DNA of 64,000 nt from Metarhizium brunneum. Taxonomy: Eukaryota; Ascomycota; Sordariomycetes; Hypocreales; Clavicipitaceae. A program made the translations under genes and the position numbers. This document shows, piece by piece, positions 1-11,403 of this stretch (within the stretch, counting starts at the first letter, position 1; every line of letters begins with the position of its first letter). The stretch is taken from assembly GCF_013426205.1 (NCBI RefSeq), contig NC_089422.1, positions 2,976,001 to 3,040,000 on the forward strand. The letters are read 5' to 3'. The notes below the pieces were generated by a model, which worked only from the letters and a program-made list of their open reading frames with translations, was not told the origin of the DNA and made no database searches.

Positions 1-2962
1 CCATGGTCGTCATCCGCAAGGACTGCGCACGATAGACTGCTCAGTCCGGAATGTATGGTGGCGGCAATGGGATGTAGAGCAATAGCACGAGTTCTGCGCC
101 AGAAGGGGCGCGACAGACCCAAAGTATTGGGGTCGCGACGCGCCTTTAAATAGCTGCGCAGGGCTTTTGCGATAGCTCCAAGTGGCGAGGAGCTTTGGTG
201 GCAATGAGGGCTGGCCGAGGGCGAGGAGTGTGTAGCGAGTATCGCAGCTGGCACCAGAGTTGCGATGCAACGGCGAAGTTGGCTGAAATAAACAAACAGG
301 TGACGGCAGCAATAAATACAGAGGCGCAGGTTAGAGTGGCGCTCGCACAGTTGACAGCGTTGACAGCCGTTGACGGTTGGCAGCACGCGAGGCGCAAACA
401 ACAATGGTGTTTGTGAGTGTCGCGACGATGCGCGGGCGTCGGGCGCGATCAGGAGGCAGAACCTAGCGGCGAAAGCTGCGACAAGCCAAAGGGGGAATAA
501 AACAGATCAAAAAGGGCAAATGGAATACGACCCCAGAATATTTCTATTTTACGAGGAAGCGAAACGGAAGGCAGGTGGCGGTGGTTGGTCGCGACTGAGA
601 GCCGTGAGCTGTGAGCTGCGAGCTGCGAGCTGCGCCGTATGCGGTGGGTGGTATGCGGTTGGTGTGTTGCTCGAGTCTGGTGCGTGCAGCTGCTACACAC
701 CACGGCTGGAGCTGGGAGAGCAGAGGTGGGAAAGGGTACAGGAGCGGTACGCAAGCGGTACCGGCTGCGCTCTGTGAAAAGGGGAGCAGTTGCGGGGAAA
801 AAGGTTGTTTGGGAAGTACCTGGGAGGATCCTTTGCAGGTGCAGCGGGTCGCGGTGGCCGGAGGGGGCGAAACGGGGGCGTCTGCGAGGAAAAGCGCGTG
901 CACGTCAGTTAAATTTTGCCGGTCGGAGGCGCGAAGGTATTTATGAGAGAGAAAGGCAAAGTCCGCCGGGACGTTGACTTGTGCCTATCGGGGCGCCGGG
1001 AAAAGGCTGGGGAGAAAAAATTCGCCTCGGGGGGTGAGCTCCAGCCACTTGCGCCACAGCCTGGCCACCTGGTGGGCTGCCCGAGGCCCGATTGGGAAAA
1101 GGCGCTAGTCCTCTTCCTGCGTGGATGAGGGAGAGTGTAATAATACTTGGTCATGGACACGTCGTGTATGACCAAGGCACGATGACTAGACATTGACACG
1201 AACAGGGCAAAAGTAATGGGTGCGGGGTTTCAAGGGTGTCTATCTACTCAGGATGCGAGCTGTGGTTGTCAGAAGAGCTCATTTATTGGACCGTGAGCGT
1301 TTGGCAGACCGAGGAGAGGACATTAAATGTCCAAGGAGGGTCTGCGCAGACATTTAAATAGTAGTCGACCTCCCCCTCTGAATTTGACACCGGGAAGGGT
1401 CTTGTTTGGCTTTCTGCTTGCTCGAGGCTGGCTTCGGCCGACGCCGGGGCGCGCACATTGAGAAGAAGCCAGCGAGTGCCGGCGAAAGGTGTCTCGCTGA
1501 TGATTGAGTGGTCAAGTGCGTTGGCTTGCAAATGTCCGGACTCGAAAACCCGACTATGACGACCACGCTTGCGCGCCTTGCGTCTTAGAATGCTGCTAGC
1601 AAGATAAGGAAGGAGGCCCCGAGTCTCCTAGGCATAACCTTATGTCAACCGGCATGGCTGTACACATGACTGGACTACAGCTAACGTGAGCAAATTCGCA
1701 CCTGTCACAGCCTATTAGCAACTATGGGTTGGATCAAACAGTGAAATAATCCAGCTGTGGAATCGAGGCCACTACTTATAATTGATTGGCCGCGGAACTC
1801 GGGTGGCTGTCCAGCTTTTTACGCGGCTGGTTGGATTGAAGCTGTTGAACTTTAACCCTTGAATGACTTGAGCCGTGGCTTGCTGCCGATATCCAGCTCA
1901 ACAACAATAGTCGGCCTTGCTCCCGAATGTAAAATATATTAGAAGTCTATAAGGTCTCTGTCGCAAATCAGGTTGCCCATGATTTCACCGAAATAATAGG
2001 GTCCACATTCTGCGTTTCCAACCTGACGACTTAAACGGATGCTATCGGAACTATAAATGCAGTTAAAGGGGACATTGCTTTCCCAAAAATAATCCTTCAA
2101 ACGGGGCAAACTCCAATCATCTGTGGCGCACCATCTCGCACGGCCGTCTGCCTTGAAAACGGGCCTGACATGTAGGGTAGGCCTGTCGCGTGCAAAAAAA
2201 TTTTGTGGCCGGATCCTATTTGCCCCGGTGGCAGCCAATGACACCACGCGCCAGATGACGCCCTGTGCATGACCTCATTTTCGACGACTGGGTCTAATTC
2301 CATACATGCAGCCAATCATCGTGCTGCCTTCCTCCGAATTGGCACTTGGACTAGGACAGAGTGTCCCAGTGAGAGACCGACCAAGGATGAGGTGTTTGCA
2401 AACAGGGGGGGCCAAGAAATACTAGCCCCAGCCTGCCCTCCCCTTTGGGCCCCTACGATGGAAGTGAGGAAATGAATGAGTCATCCAAAAACCTTACGAG
2501 GCATCAACTCTGCAGCTCTATCTAATCACCACGTGACTCATCTATCTTATCGATTCGGTTCGCTTATGTCATCTCTTATCGCGGAGGACTGTGCCGTCGA
2601 TGTGGAGACACAACCACCAGCAAGACGCCGAGCCAAAAAAAAAAAGTTCGCCCGTCGAGAGTTGCAGCCCGTGAAATTTTGCAACCAAGCCTGCGTGTTT
2701 CTCCTGTTGCTGGTGCTTGATATTGATCGTTTGCCGGCCTCACTCCCACACAGGCAAATTAATCATTGTATTACCTCCCACTCCTACATTCTCCCATTTT
2801 TCTTAATACATTCTGCTATTGGTACCTGGTGCATCCGCATGGTTTTGCATTTCATCTTGATGTATTCTTTCCCCCCCGTCGACTCTCTCTCCATCTAAAC
2901 ACCAGACACACCACATCACCACGCACCTAATAGAAATTACGGCTTTCTACACACATTTTTCA
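1..2962. other. Intergenic region without a supported gene
   Basis: Several overlapping ORFs of 60-140 codons lie here on both strands, but none shows a recognisable motif, a chain of spliceable exons or a hydrophobic or cysteine pattern. The left part (about 1-1130) is GC-rich with a short imperfect GAGCTGC tandem run near 604-636. The last 400 bp before the next gene become CT- and CA-rich, as expected for the promoter and 5' leader of a fungal housekeeping gene. Confidence 0.6.
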
Positions 2963-4201
2963 ATGCCCATGTCGATGAAGCGAAAAGTGCCGGCCAAGCT
3001 GGCCGCGCCGGTTGTCAAGCCCAGCGCGAAAATCCCTACAAAGACCACCATTGACGAATCCCGAACAGTCGTGGCCACAGCCGATGCCTTGCAAAGTTCG
3101 CAGATAGAGGCTATTGAAATCTCCTCCGATACTGACAGCGAAGAGGATACTTCTGATCTGGAAGACAACGCGGAGGAAGACCAGACCAATGGCGAAGAGA
3201 CTGTCCCGAAAGCAGCAGCCGCCGCTGTGGCCAAGGTTAACGGCACGAACCCAAAAGCAAACGACCACGAGCTGGAAGGCTCTGACGGGGAGGAGGAGAC
3301 ATCGCCGTCGTTCGGAGAGCTGTTACGAGGCAACGAGACTATCGACGTCCCAGCTTTACTCCAGCAATCCGTGTCAGCCAGCACGACAGCGCAGCCCGCA
3401 CGGACAGCCATTGTGCCGCCTTCTCACCAGTCGCTCACGACTGTCTTGACACAAGCGCTCAAAACAGACGACACCGATCTCCTCGAATCCTGCCTGCATA
3501 CAACCGACATCACCACTGTTCGAAACACGATCGAGAGGATAGACAGCTCCCTGGCCGGCATCCTGCTCAACAAGCTCGCCGCCCGGCTCTATCGCCGCCC
3601 CGGCCGTGCGGGCAACCTCATGACCTGGGTCCAGTGGACACTCATCTCACACGGCGGCGCGCTCGCATCACAGCCCGACGTCGTCCACAGCTTGAACGGC
3701 CTACAAAAGGTATTGGCGGAACGCGCCAAGGGGCTCAACAGTCTCTTGGCCCTCAAAGGCAAACTCGACATGCTCGACTTGCAAATGGATCTCCGACGCA
3801 AGATGCAACGAAACGCAGGTCTACTACACCAGGGCGAGGACGCCGATGAGGAAGAGGAAGACGCAATCTGGGTTGAGGGTGAAACGAGCCCCGTCGGCAG
3901 AAAAGACCTCGCCAACGGCGCCAGGTCAAGAAGAAGGCGTGGCGACGACGACGACGACGACGACCAAGATAACGAAGACTTGCCCATGACCAACGGAGTC
4001 GGAGACTCAGCAGACGAAGAGGAGGACTCGGACGTTGCAGAGGACGACGACAGCGAAGTCGCCGAAGAGTCATTGGACGAGGATGAAGTTGACCACGAAG
4101 ATGTAGACGATTCAATGGGTGAAGAGGAAGAAAGTGACGTCGAAGCCGCTCCGCCGTCGAAAATGCAAAAAGTAGTCAAGTCATTTTCAAAGAGGAAATA
4201 G
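2963..4201 (+). CDS. Small-subunit processome protein with UTP12 domain (UTP5/WDR43-like)
   Basis: Intronless gene of 412 residues. A UTP12-type helical domain (about residues 155-285, starting LTTVLTQALKTDD and running through the ARLYRRPGRAGNLMTWVQW stretch) marks it as a U3 snoRNP/t-UTP component acting in the nucleolus on early 18S pre-rRNA. The N-terminal 120 residues and the C-terminal 120 residues are very acidic (runs of D and E), and the protein ends in a basic KVVKSFSKRK tail suited to nuclear import. Yeast Utp5 and human WDR43 carry an N-terminal WD40 propeller before this domain; here no WD40 repeats are visible, so the protein is a short UTP12-only form. Start: ATG at 2963, with further in-frame ATGs at 2969 and 2975. 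UTP5 fits best by its charged tail, but another UTP12-domain subunit cannot be excluded. Confidence 0.75.
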   Translation: MPMSMKRKVPAKLAAPVVKPSAKIPTKTTIDESRTVVATADALQSSQIEAIEISSDTDSEEDTSDLEDNAEEDQTNGEETVPKAAAAAVAKVNGTNPKANDHELEGSDGEEETSPSFGELLRGNETIDVPALLQQSVSASTTAQPARTAIVPPSHQSLTTVLTQALKTDDTDLLESCLHTTDITTVRNTIERIDSSLAGILLNKLAARLYRRPGRAGNLMTWVQWTLISHGGALASQPDVVHSLNGLQKVLAERAKGLNSLLALKGKLDMLDLQMDLRRKMQRNAGLLHQGEDADEEEEDAIWVEGETSPVGRKDLANGARSRRRRGDDDDDDDQDNEDLPMTNGVGDSADEEEDSDVAEDDDSEVAEESLDEDEVDHEDVDDSMGEEEESDVEAAPPSKMQKVVKSFSKRK

Positions 4202-5030
4202 AACCCGAGGTACGAAAAACAAAAATGCAAAAAAAAAAAAAAAGGAACAACAAAAAACTCGACGACATATTTTCACAGGATAGAAAGGGCGGGGGAGGCG
4301 GGTAGGAGTAAAAGAGTCCAAGAACAGAAGGGGGAATGTAAATCACAGCCTGGCTATCATTTGTTTTTGGCTCTTTAGGTAGTTTGACGAGGTGGCCTTT
4401 GGAACAACGGGGGAAGCTATTTTGGCTTTTTACGGCGTTGGTTTGTAGATACGGGGCTGCAATGATGACCGGATACATATAGTTGCTTGTTTCTCAAGAC
4501 GTGACGCGCACCACCGGAGCACATGATTGCGAGCGAGGGCTGTGTAACGCTGATGAATACCGGCTGGCGCAACTATGGAACAAGATGTAAACTACTTCGT
4601 ACAGGAGGACCAATGGCTCTCATCTAGCTGTCCAACATGACACCGTTTCCAAAAAGGCCGATATTGACACCTCCTCGGGAGGACACCCGTACAAATGTAG
4701 ACATGTTCAATCCGATTTTTCGCTCTGTTATAAAAAAAAAAAAAAAAGTATCCAACACGGGTCTTTTGTAAACCTAACGGCTGAATCAAGATCCCAGGAT
4801 AAGACCCCTACCTTGTCTAAGCTTTTGTAGAATAAATGTAATCCAAGCCGTGCCTTGTGCCACTTGGTGACAAGACGTAAGATTTTCATCGGCATAGGTA
4901 AGAATATATGGCATGTATGTTCTCGCAGTGTATGAAAAAATGTCGCTTAGTGTATGTGCATGTGTATGTGTCAAGAGAATAAATAGCGTGCACCGATGTA
5001 GTGCGAAGGGGGAAGCCACGTAAAAGACGC
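4202..5030. other. 3' intergenic space between convergent genes
   Basis: The UTP12 gene and the following minus-strand gene converge here. Poly-A runs lie at about 4228-4241 and 4732-4747. No ORF with supporting features was seen. The region probably holds the two 3' untranslated regions. Confidence 0.5.
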
Positions 5031-6887
5031 TTATATGGCCCAGCTGCCGCGTCGTTCTCGTACACCCCAAGCCAGAGGGTCGAGGTTATCAAGATCCGGA
5101 TGCTGTCGGGCCCATTCCGTGACGTATGTCCTGAGGGCTTTCCATCTCGGGCACCGGTCGGTCTCGGATGTCGCCTGCAGGCTCATCTCGAGCATGTGAC
5201 CCTTGGCCATTTGCCTCTCGTCGTCCCTGCAGAGTTCCTCTACGGAAACTCTACTAATTTTGGACAGCTCTCCGTCAAAGTAGCGTGCTGTGGCCGGATA
5301 GCCCAAAGACAGGTAATTGTATACTTGGGTGACGAATTCGTCGTCGAACTCGGAGGCAATCTTTTCGTCCAGCTCTACCTGCGCCTTTTCGCGGCGTAAC
5401 CGGTCGTCCAGGCCGTGCAACATGTGCAGGCCCTTGGACTGGCTGGTTCGAGAACGATGCTCTGCACGGGTAGGGCTTATATTATTCAAGCTTTCGGACG
5501 AGTTGGACGACGAGAACATGGACTCTGGCTCGTCGCTCATTGACGGCGAGTCGAATCCCGCGCCGTCCCGGGGGCTAGCCGGTGGGTAGGGAGTAACGAG
5601 CATGTTCGCCCCGTGGAATTCCGCCGGGACAACATACTCGGTATTCGACTCTGACCGGCAGCAGAATCCTCTCCAGAGACCGCCTTGGCCTGTGACATCT
5701 CGATTTTGCTCTTTGTAAACGTCGTGGTTTGCGAACGGGTGGTCCGTCTCCAACTTGGTCTGTTTCGGGGACGGACATCGCCGAAAAGTCAGGTCCTTGC
5801 CGAGCATCGGAGGCGACGCGGCTTGGCGCATAAGATGCAGCTTGGGATCCTCCGGTTTTAAGCCAAACGCCCCAAATGGCCGGCCAAATGCGACATCCGG
5901 GCCGCGGTCTACCGGGCGAAGAAAGGGGCTGTATCCGACGTCTCTCTGGTCTGGGGACGGCCGGCCGTACGCCGCATCCCCGGGTTGAAACCTGTTACCA
6001 ATCGTAAAAGCAGCATCAGGCCGTGAAAGAGGTGTCAAGGAATCCCTGAGGTCTTGTAGTTCAGCCATGGAATCTCGTCTGTCCTCGGGAGGGATCCTAT
6101 TGGTCGTCGTCCACAATGGATCGGGAGGCACAGGCAGATCCATCTTGTCCAGATCCGAATCTGTCCGCATTATGGTATCCTCATCCACACCACCAAACGC
6201 CATCTCGTCGTCACCCCGCTCATATGCCAATTGCTCTGCATGGCTTTGCATGTGCTTATGCCACCAGTTCAGCCCCAGATTTGACGACTTCCTCCGAACC
6301 CTGGGCTGCATGCCATTGTCCTTGTTTTGAGGTGTGTTTTCTGCGGAGTTGTCGCTCTCCGAACTCTCTCTAAAGTAGAAGTGAGCAACACCGCCCTCGC
6401 GAGCTCTGCTGTTGGGGAACGCGGCAAGTGCAGCTTCTTCCATCTGCCTTGCCGCCTCCCTGGCAGCAATTTCTAACAGATACTCTTTGACACCCTCATC
6501 CTCGGATTCTCTCCTGGTCGGCGGAATCCATGGAATCGACTCATCATCTAGTGCCTCTCCATGCTTCCTCCTGGGCTTTGGCTTCGCCACGTAAATGTGG
6601 TTGGTGTAGGGGGTAATGTCGGTTTTATCAGTCGGCCTGGTAGCCGGGCCCGGGTCGCCGACTCTCCTGGTTCTCCTTGATGTCTCAATCAGCTGGGGTT
6701 TAAATCGACGTCGCTGTCGCGGTTGTGGCATCGGCGGCGAGGCGGATCGGGGCGATGGCTCAGGCGTCAACTCCGGGTTCGGGCCCCCTGGTTGCCCGCC
6801 GGGTTGGGTGCCCTTGCGGTTCGATTGAAAAGTCGTCTCTATCGGCACCGGGGCGAAGCTGCGCTTGGCCAGGTTCAGGCTTGCCAT
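5031..6887 (-). CDS. Conserved Pezizomycotina protein of unknown function
   Basis: Intronless minus-strand gene of 618 residues if translation starts at the ATG at 6887 (the frame is open three codons further, but only a TTG is found there). I do not recognise a named domain. The first 110 residues are proline- and arginine-rich and look disordered (an RRRFKPQLIETSRRTRR stretch is highly basic). The C-terminal 120 residues look folded: a stretch with FDDEFVTQVYNYLSLGYPA resembles a LisH-like or other short helical dimerisation element, and the protein ends in a WARQHPDLDNLDPLAWG block. There is no signal peptide or membrane segment. The amino-acid composition and uninterrupted frame support a real gene; the function is unknown. 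Confidence 0.7.
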   Translation of the reverse strand: MASLNLAKRSFAPVPIETTFQSNRKGTQPGGQPGGPNPELTPEPSPRSASPPMPQPRQRRRFKPQLIETSRRTRRVGDPGPATRPTDKTDITPYTNHIYVAKPKPRRKHGEALDDESIPWIPPTRRESEDEGVKEYLLEIAAREAARQMEEAALAAFPNSRAREGGVAHFYFRESSESDNSAENTPQNKDNGMQPRVRRKSSNLGLNWWHKHMQSHAEQLAYERGDDEMAFGGVDEDTIMRTDSDLDKMDLPVPPDPLWTTTNRIPPEDRRDSMAELQDLRDSLTPLSRPDAAFTIGNRFQPGDAAYGRPSPDQRDVGYSPFLRPVDRGPDVAFGRPFGAFGLKPEDPKLHLMRQAASPPMLGKDLTFRRCPSPKQTKLETDHPFANHDVYKEQNRDVTGQGGLWRGFCCRSESNTEYVVPAEFHGANMLVTPYPPASPRDGAGFDSPSMSDEPESMFSSSNSSESLNNISPTRAEHRSRTSQSKGLHMLHGLDDRLRREKAQVELDEKIASEFDDEFVTQVYNYLSLGYPATARYFDGELSKISRVSVEELCRDDERQMAKGHMLEMSLQATSETDRCPRWKALRTYVTEWARQHPDLDNLDPLAWGVRERRGSWAI

Positions 6888-9496
6888 GCTGGGCAACTAT
6901 TCGGAGGCTGCGTGCGAGAAGGCTTTCGTGGTTGTGGCTCTCAATGACAGGAATGGGAGGGGGGCAGGCACGCAACCCAGGCACGCATCCGCGTACAGCA
7001 AGCCGGCGACCCTGGACTTGTCGCCGTCGTCGTCACGGCATGCAAACAAAATGGAGCGATGGGAAGATTCGGTCGGAATTACGAGTCCTGAGAGAATCGA
7101 AATTGGCATTGGCGGGATTGCGTTGCCAAAAGGATGCTCGACAATGTAAATGAGGGGTCAGGGGTCGCTGTGCCCGATACAACCAGTGGCAATCCGTCTG
7201 GGTGCGCAATCAGCGACATGGCCACTTCACGATGGTAATAATAAAAGGGACCTGTGAGTCTTCCGCTTGTTCGTGTGGGGCGAAGAAACTTGTGGCCGTT
7301 GGTGGGGTCTCGAACCATGGTACTGGTGAGGTTGAAAGAAGGCCCACGATGCTCACAAATCCGTACTGTACGGACCCCGTGTCCCCTGCGCCAGATACTT
7401 GCGTGCCCCGCCAGGTCGTGTGTGTTCCGCGGGGACTGAGCGTTCCCACGTCGACACGTTCAGGCACCACCATGTGCATTTCACACAGTACAGGTACAAC
7501 TGCCCAGGCTGGTGGGTCATGGCCTCGCCGTTCGTTCATGCCTTCAATGTTCCTTCCACTCAGCTACGAGCAAGGTACGTACCTAAGGAGTGACTTATCC
7601 TAGTGACTTACTCCGTGCTCCGTTTTGCCCGCCAAATTCACAAGCTCGAAGGCATGTCCTACATGCACATCCGGACAGGGCGGTGCGCTTCAAAGGAGCA
7701 CAAGATCATCTTTTCCCAAGTTCCATGTTTCAGTGGCAACGCCTAAAAGTCCCGAATGTAACGATTGTTGACATCATTTCTGTAGCCTCCCCGCGCCCCG
7801 TCACCACCGCGTGAATGGCTTTCTGTCTCGACAATGCACTCAAAGTCTGGGGCCAGGAATGGAAGAAGAATATTGTACGGCCAAGGTCATCCATCTTCGC
7901 GTCGATCCTGCAACACCAGTCGGTCGACCCTTTGGTTCACCGCTCGTGTCTAACCAAGCATTCTGCAGCCGCAACAAGCGAGACCACCTTGTTCCGTTCT
8001 CGTCAAGAGAGCTAAAGGGGATTGGATTCAGCTAGTAATCCAGCAAGGAGCATGGCCTTGCATGCCTCTCGAGCTTCGGATCAGCTTGACTGCTCAATGC
8101 GCTTAATTTCTCCCCGTTCCAATCGAAGCCAAGGCCCCATCCAAAAATATGCAGCCAGGAACCATCCGCGGGAGCTAGTAACCTCTTCCACAGCTCTTTT
8201 TGCATTGCCGAGCGACCACAAGCCATCTTCACCGACAATTGCACCGGGTATTCGTGCTCGAATAAGGTTGACAATGCAACCATGGCGTGTTGCTGACGCG
8301 ATTCGCCAAATGCGATAAGGAGCATTGTATAATGTTGCGATATGATGCGCTATCTATTGCCAGGCTCTCTCGTCCACTCCGTTCTGGAATAGTCAATGGT
8401 TTGTTGCAATAGCTGCGGATGTACTCCGTACTTGGCATTAGTAGTAGAAATTACCCTACACCGGACAGAACTTGTTTTCCCCTCTGAGTCTAGCAAATAA
8501 CCTCACCATTGACCCAAGGGTTAGAAAGTCTAGCCATGACTACCAAGGTGCTACCAGGAGAATAAATACTTCCATGTTGCCTTGGTGGTCTTGGTGGTGT
8601 TACTTGTCGTCGCAGCGTCATAACTGGCCGAGCCTCCATAAGCTCGATCTTTCGTCAACTATATAGGCTCTTATAATGTGAGTTCTGTTGGAAGTAACAG
8701 AATAACTTTTCTGCGTTGAGGTTTTCTTCCAGAGTAACCTTGACATCGGCGTTGAGACACTCGAGAACTTGGGCGTTTTACACATTTCCTGGGACCAGAG
8801 GATGCAATATGTCGTGGAACTCGTCAACTCCTCAAAAAGAACATGTTCGCCTGATGGACTACACCGACGCAACCGTAGCTGTGTATGAATTGATACGTGG
8901 ATAATTCATGGGTTTTTCTTAATAAACAAAATGCGAATTATTGGTGTGTGAGGCGAAGAGTCGTGATATAGTATATACCTCGACGTTGGGCTGGGCATTC
9001 GGAGTTCGGCCGCAAGAATTCGACCCTCATGAAGAATGACGCATCTAGTACACCAGAGACACTTATAAACACGGACTGGTGTGAGACAGTCGTAATTAAT
9101 ACCTGTTGCGAGACACCTTTCTCATTTTTGTCAAGACGTTTTTGAGTTTCTTTTTTCTTGTTTATTTCAGCTAGTAGTTGCTGTTATTAGTACGGACCAA
9201 AGACTCGCCTATCGTCAACACATGCCACCCGCAAGCCACAAATATCAGGGTTAGGGTTCCCACTCTCCCAACTCCAACGGCTGATAAGCCGCCAGTCGTT
9301 CTTGCCCTCGATTTACAAAGTCGGATCGATTACATCCGAGTCGAATCACTACTTTTTCCCAGCCGTCGCCCGCAGAACGCATAGCTATATACAACTTGTA
9401 GGCTCATTCCCGCCCCATACTCGGACCAATGTTCCTCACCATCTTCCGGCGCTCGCCCATGACAGCTCCTCCAAGCAAAAGGGTCTCTTATGAAAA
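6888..9496. other. Intergenic region, 2.6 kb, no supported gene
   Basis: Only short ORFs without recognisable features were found. The stretch 8400-9250 is AT-richer than the flanks. Close to the next gene there is a telomere-like AGGGTTAGGGTT box (9247-9258), listed separately. Confidence 0.5.
9247..9258 (+). promoter_or_regulatory. Telomere-repeat-like box upstream of the ferroportin gene
   Basis: AGGGTTAGGGTT, two TTAGGG-type units, lies about 240 bp upstream of the ferroportin start codon. Such boxes are bound in fungi by Myb-type TTAGGG-binding factors (Tbf1/Teb1 family) at promoters away from telomeres. A similar box sits at a similar distance upstream of the argininosuccinate lyase gene. 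The role is inferred from the motif alone. Confidence 0.4.
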
Positions 9497-11171
9497 ATGC
9501 CTCAATCCAACGACGGCGAGTCTCTCGCGCCCAGCAACAGCAACGCAGAGGTCAACCGCACCCGCATAGAATGGCAGCTCTACACATCCCACTTCCTGTC
9601 CATGTGGAACTCGCGGCTCTTCGAGTTCGGCGCCGTGCTCTTCCTCGCATCTATATTCCCCTCGACGCTTTTGCCCATGTCCATCTACGCTCTGATCCGC
9701 AGCTTGTCCGCCATGCTCCTCGCGCACCCGCTCGGCACATGGATCGACGGCGGCAATCGACTCAGCGTCGTGCGCGTCTCGATTCTGGGCCAGAGGCTCG
9801 CCGTGGCAGGGAGCTGCGGCGTGTTATGGCTCATCGAGGTGCGCATGGGGGCCTTGAGTGTGACGGGCGTGAATGGCCTGTTTGCCCTTCTCGTGGCGTT
9901 GGCGTGTGTCGAGAAGCTGTGTGCTACCATGAATACAATTGCCGTTGAGAGGGACTGGGTAAGTTTCATTTCTGTCTCGAATGTCGTCGAGGTTGCTCAT
10001 TCGGCTAGGTTGTTGTCATGACGGAAGGGGACGAGGATTGGCGACGAGGTACGTTGTGTCCTTGGAACGCCGAATAAAAAGGCTAAAAGCGTATGGCATG
10101 ACAGTGATCAATGCGAGAATTCGCCGTATTGACCTCGCATGTAAACTCGTCGGGCCGTTTGTTGTGTCCCTCGTCGCGATGGCGTCTACCATCATCGCCA
10201 TCTGGACCGTGCTGGGCGTGAACATGGTCTCTGTTCCCATCGAGTACATCTGCATAGAGAGAGTACGTCGGTCTGAGCCCTGCATCTCGTCTTTGCTTCT
10301 CACAGCCGCAGGTATACAAGAGTGTTCCGGCCCTCGAACGAGTCTCCGCCGATGAGGAAATTGCGTCGTCTTCCCGAGAGGATGAACAAGCGCCCTCGGG
10401 CCTCACCTCCTTCATCTCAAATATCCTGCCTGTGTCTTCGATCTCCTTCTACATCCGCCACCCCGCCTTCCTCCCCTCCTTCTCGCTGTCTCTTCTTTAT
10501 CTCACAGTCCTCTCCTTCTCGGGCCAAATGGTCACATACCTCATGTCGGTCGGCTACACCCCCTTACATGTAGGCATCGCCCGCACAGGCAGCACCATTG
10601 TCGAACTAAGCGCCACCTGGGTTGCGCCCCGGCTCATCAGGAGAATCGGTCCTATACGGGGTGGATTATGGAGCTTAAACTGGCAGATGGCATGTTTGGC
10701 AATCGGTGTGTGTTGGTACATGATAGACCTAAACAAGCACGCAAGCAATGCCTTCATCTCCGCAACAGTCTTGGCCATCTGCGTGGCCTTCAGTCGACTG
10801 GGTCTTTGGGGGTATGATCTCTGCGCGCAGAGCATAGTCCAAGAGGTAAAAAAAAACCAGTCATCATGTCCAAGTTCAAGGATTTCGTTGGTTCTGATTC
10901 TCGAAAAAAATAGGAAGTCGAAGCTACCCACCGAGGGTCGTTTTCCACAGCAGAAGCAGCATTCCAGAACCTCTTTGAGCTTCTCTCTTTTGCATCTACA
11001 ATCGCCTTCTCCAAGCCAGATCAGTTTCAGTGGCCCATGTTGATTAGTATCCTGGCTGTGTATATTTCAGGCATCCTGTATGCCCTATTCTTACGTTCGA
11101 GGAGAGGGCACTTGTTCCATGCTCCGCCGTGTTTAAAGGCCAGAACCGAAGGAAGAATAGTTTTAGAGTAA
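9497..11171 (+). CDS. Ferroportin (solute carrier family 40, iron exporter-like)
   Basis: Five exons: 9497-9958, 10009-10048, 10105-10262, 10312-10845, 10914-11171, with introns of 49-68 nt. The joined product is 483 residues and contains the SLC40A1 hallmarks: RLFEFGAVLFLASIFPSTLLP in the first membrane helix region, ERDWVVVMTEGDEDWRR, and the loop that follows with LNARIRRIDLxCKLVGP-like sequence (VINARIRRIDLACKLVGP here). About ten hydrophobic helices are visible, as expected for this MFS-fold family. In animals and plants ferroportins export Fe2+ (or Co2+/Ni2+) across the plasma or vacuolar membrane; most yeasts lack one, whereas filamentous ascomycetes often carry one of unknown metal specificity. 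An out-of-frame ATG at 9490 overlaps the start region. The gene is tail to tail with argininosuccinate lyase, 232 bp apart. Confidence 0.88.
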
Positions 11172-11403
11172 TAACCACAGCTGTTATACATATAGACAGC
11201 CTCTCTATACATAGCCCTTACAAAACTAAAACCATAGTTTTGTGGCATTCACACTGTAAAACACACCAAGGTAGCAATCAAGACGAGACGGAACGTTTTA
11301 TGAGATTGCATTGACACGTGTATATCATCGACTTTTATTCTCATCCCATCCACCCCAACGCCTAAATTTAACCATGACGCCTTCAAATGCATTGGTAGAT
11401 ACT

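Noticed and set aside
370..977. Cluster of overlapping ORFs on both strands
   Set aside because: No motif, no agreement on one frame and a short-repeat GC-rich background; probably chance.
3589..4230. Minus-strand ORF rich in Ser
   Set aside because: It is antisense to the acidic tail of the UTP12 protein; the serine runs are the reverse complement of Asp/Glu codons.
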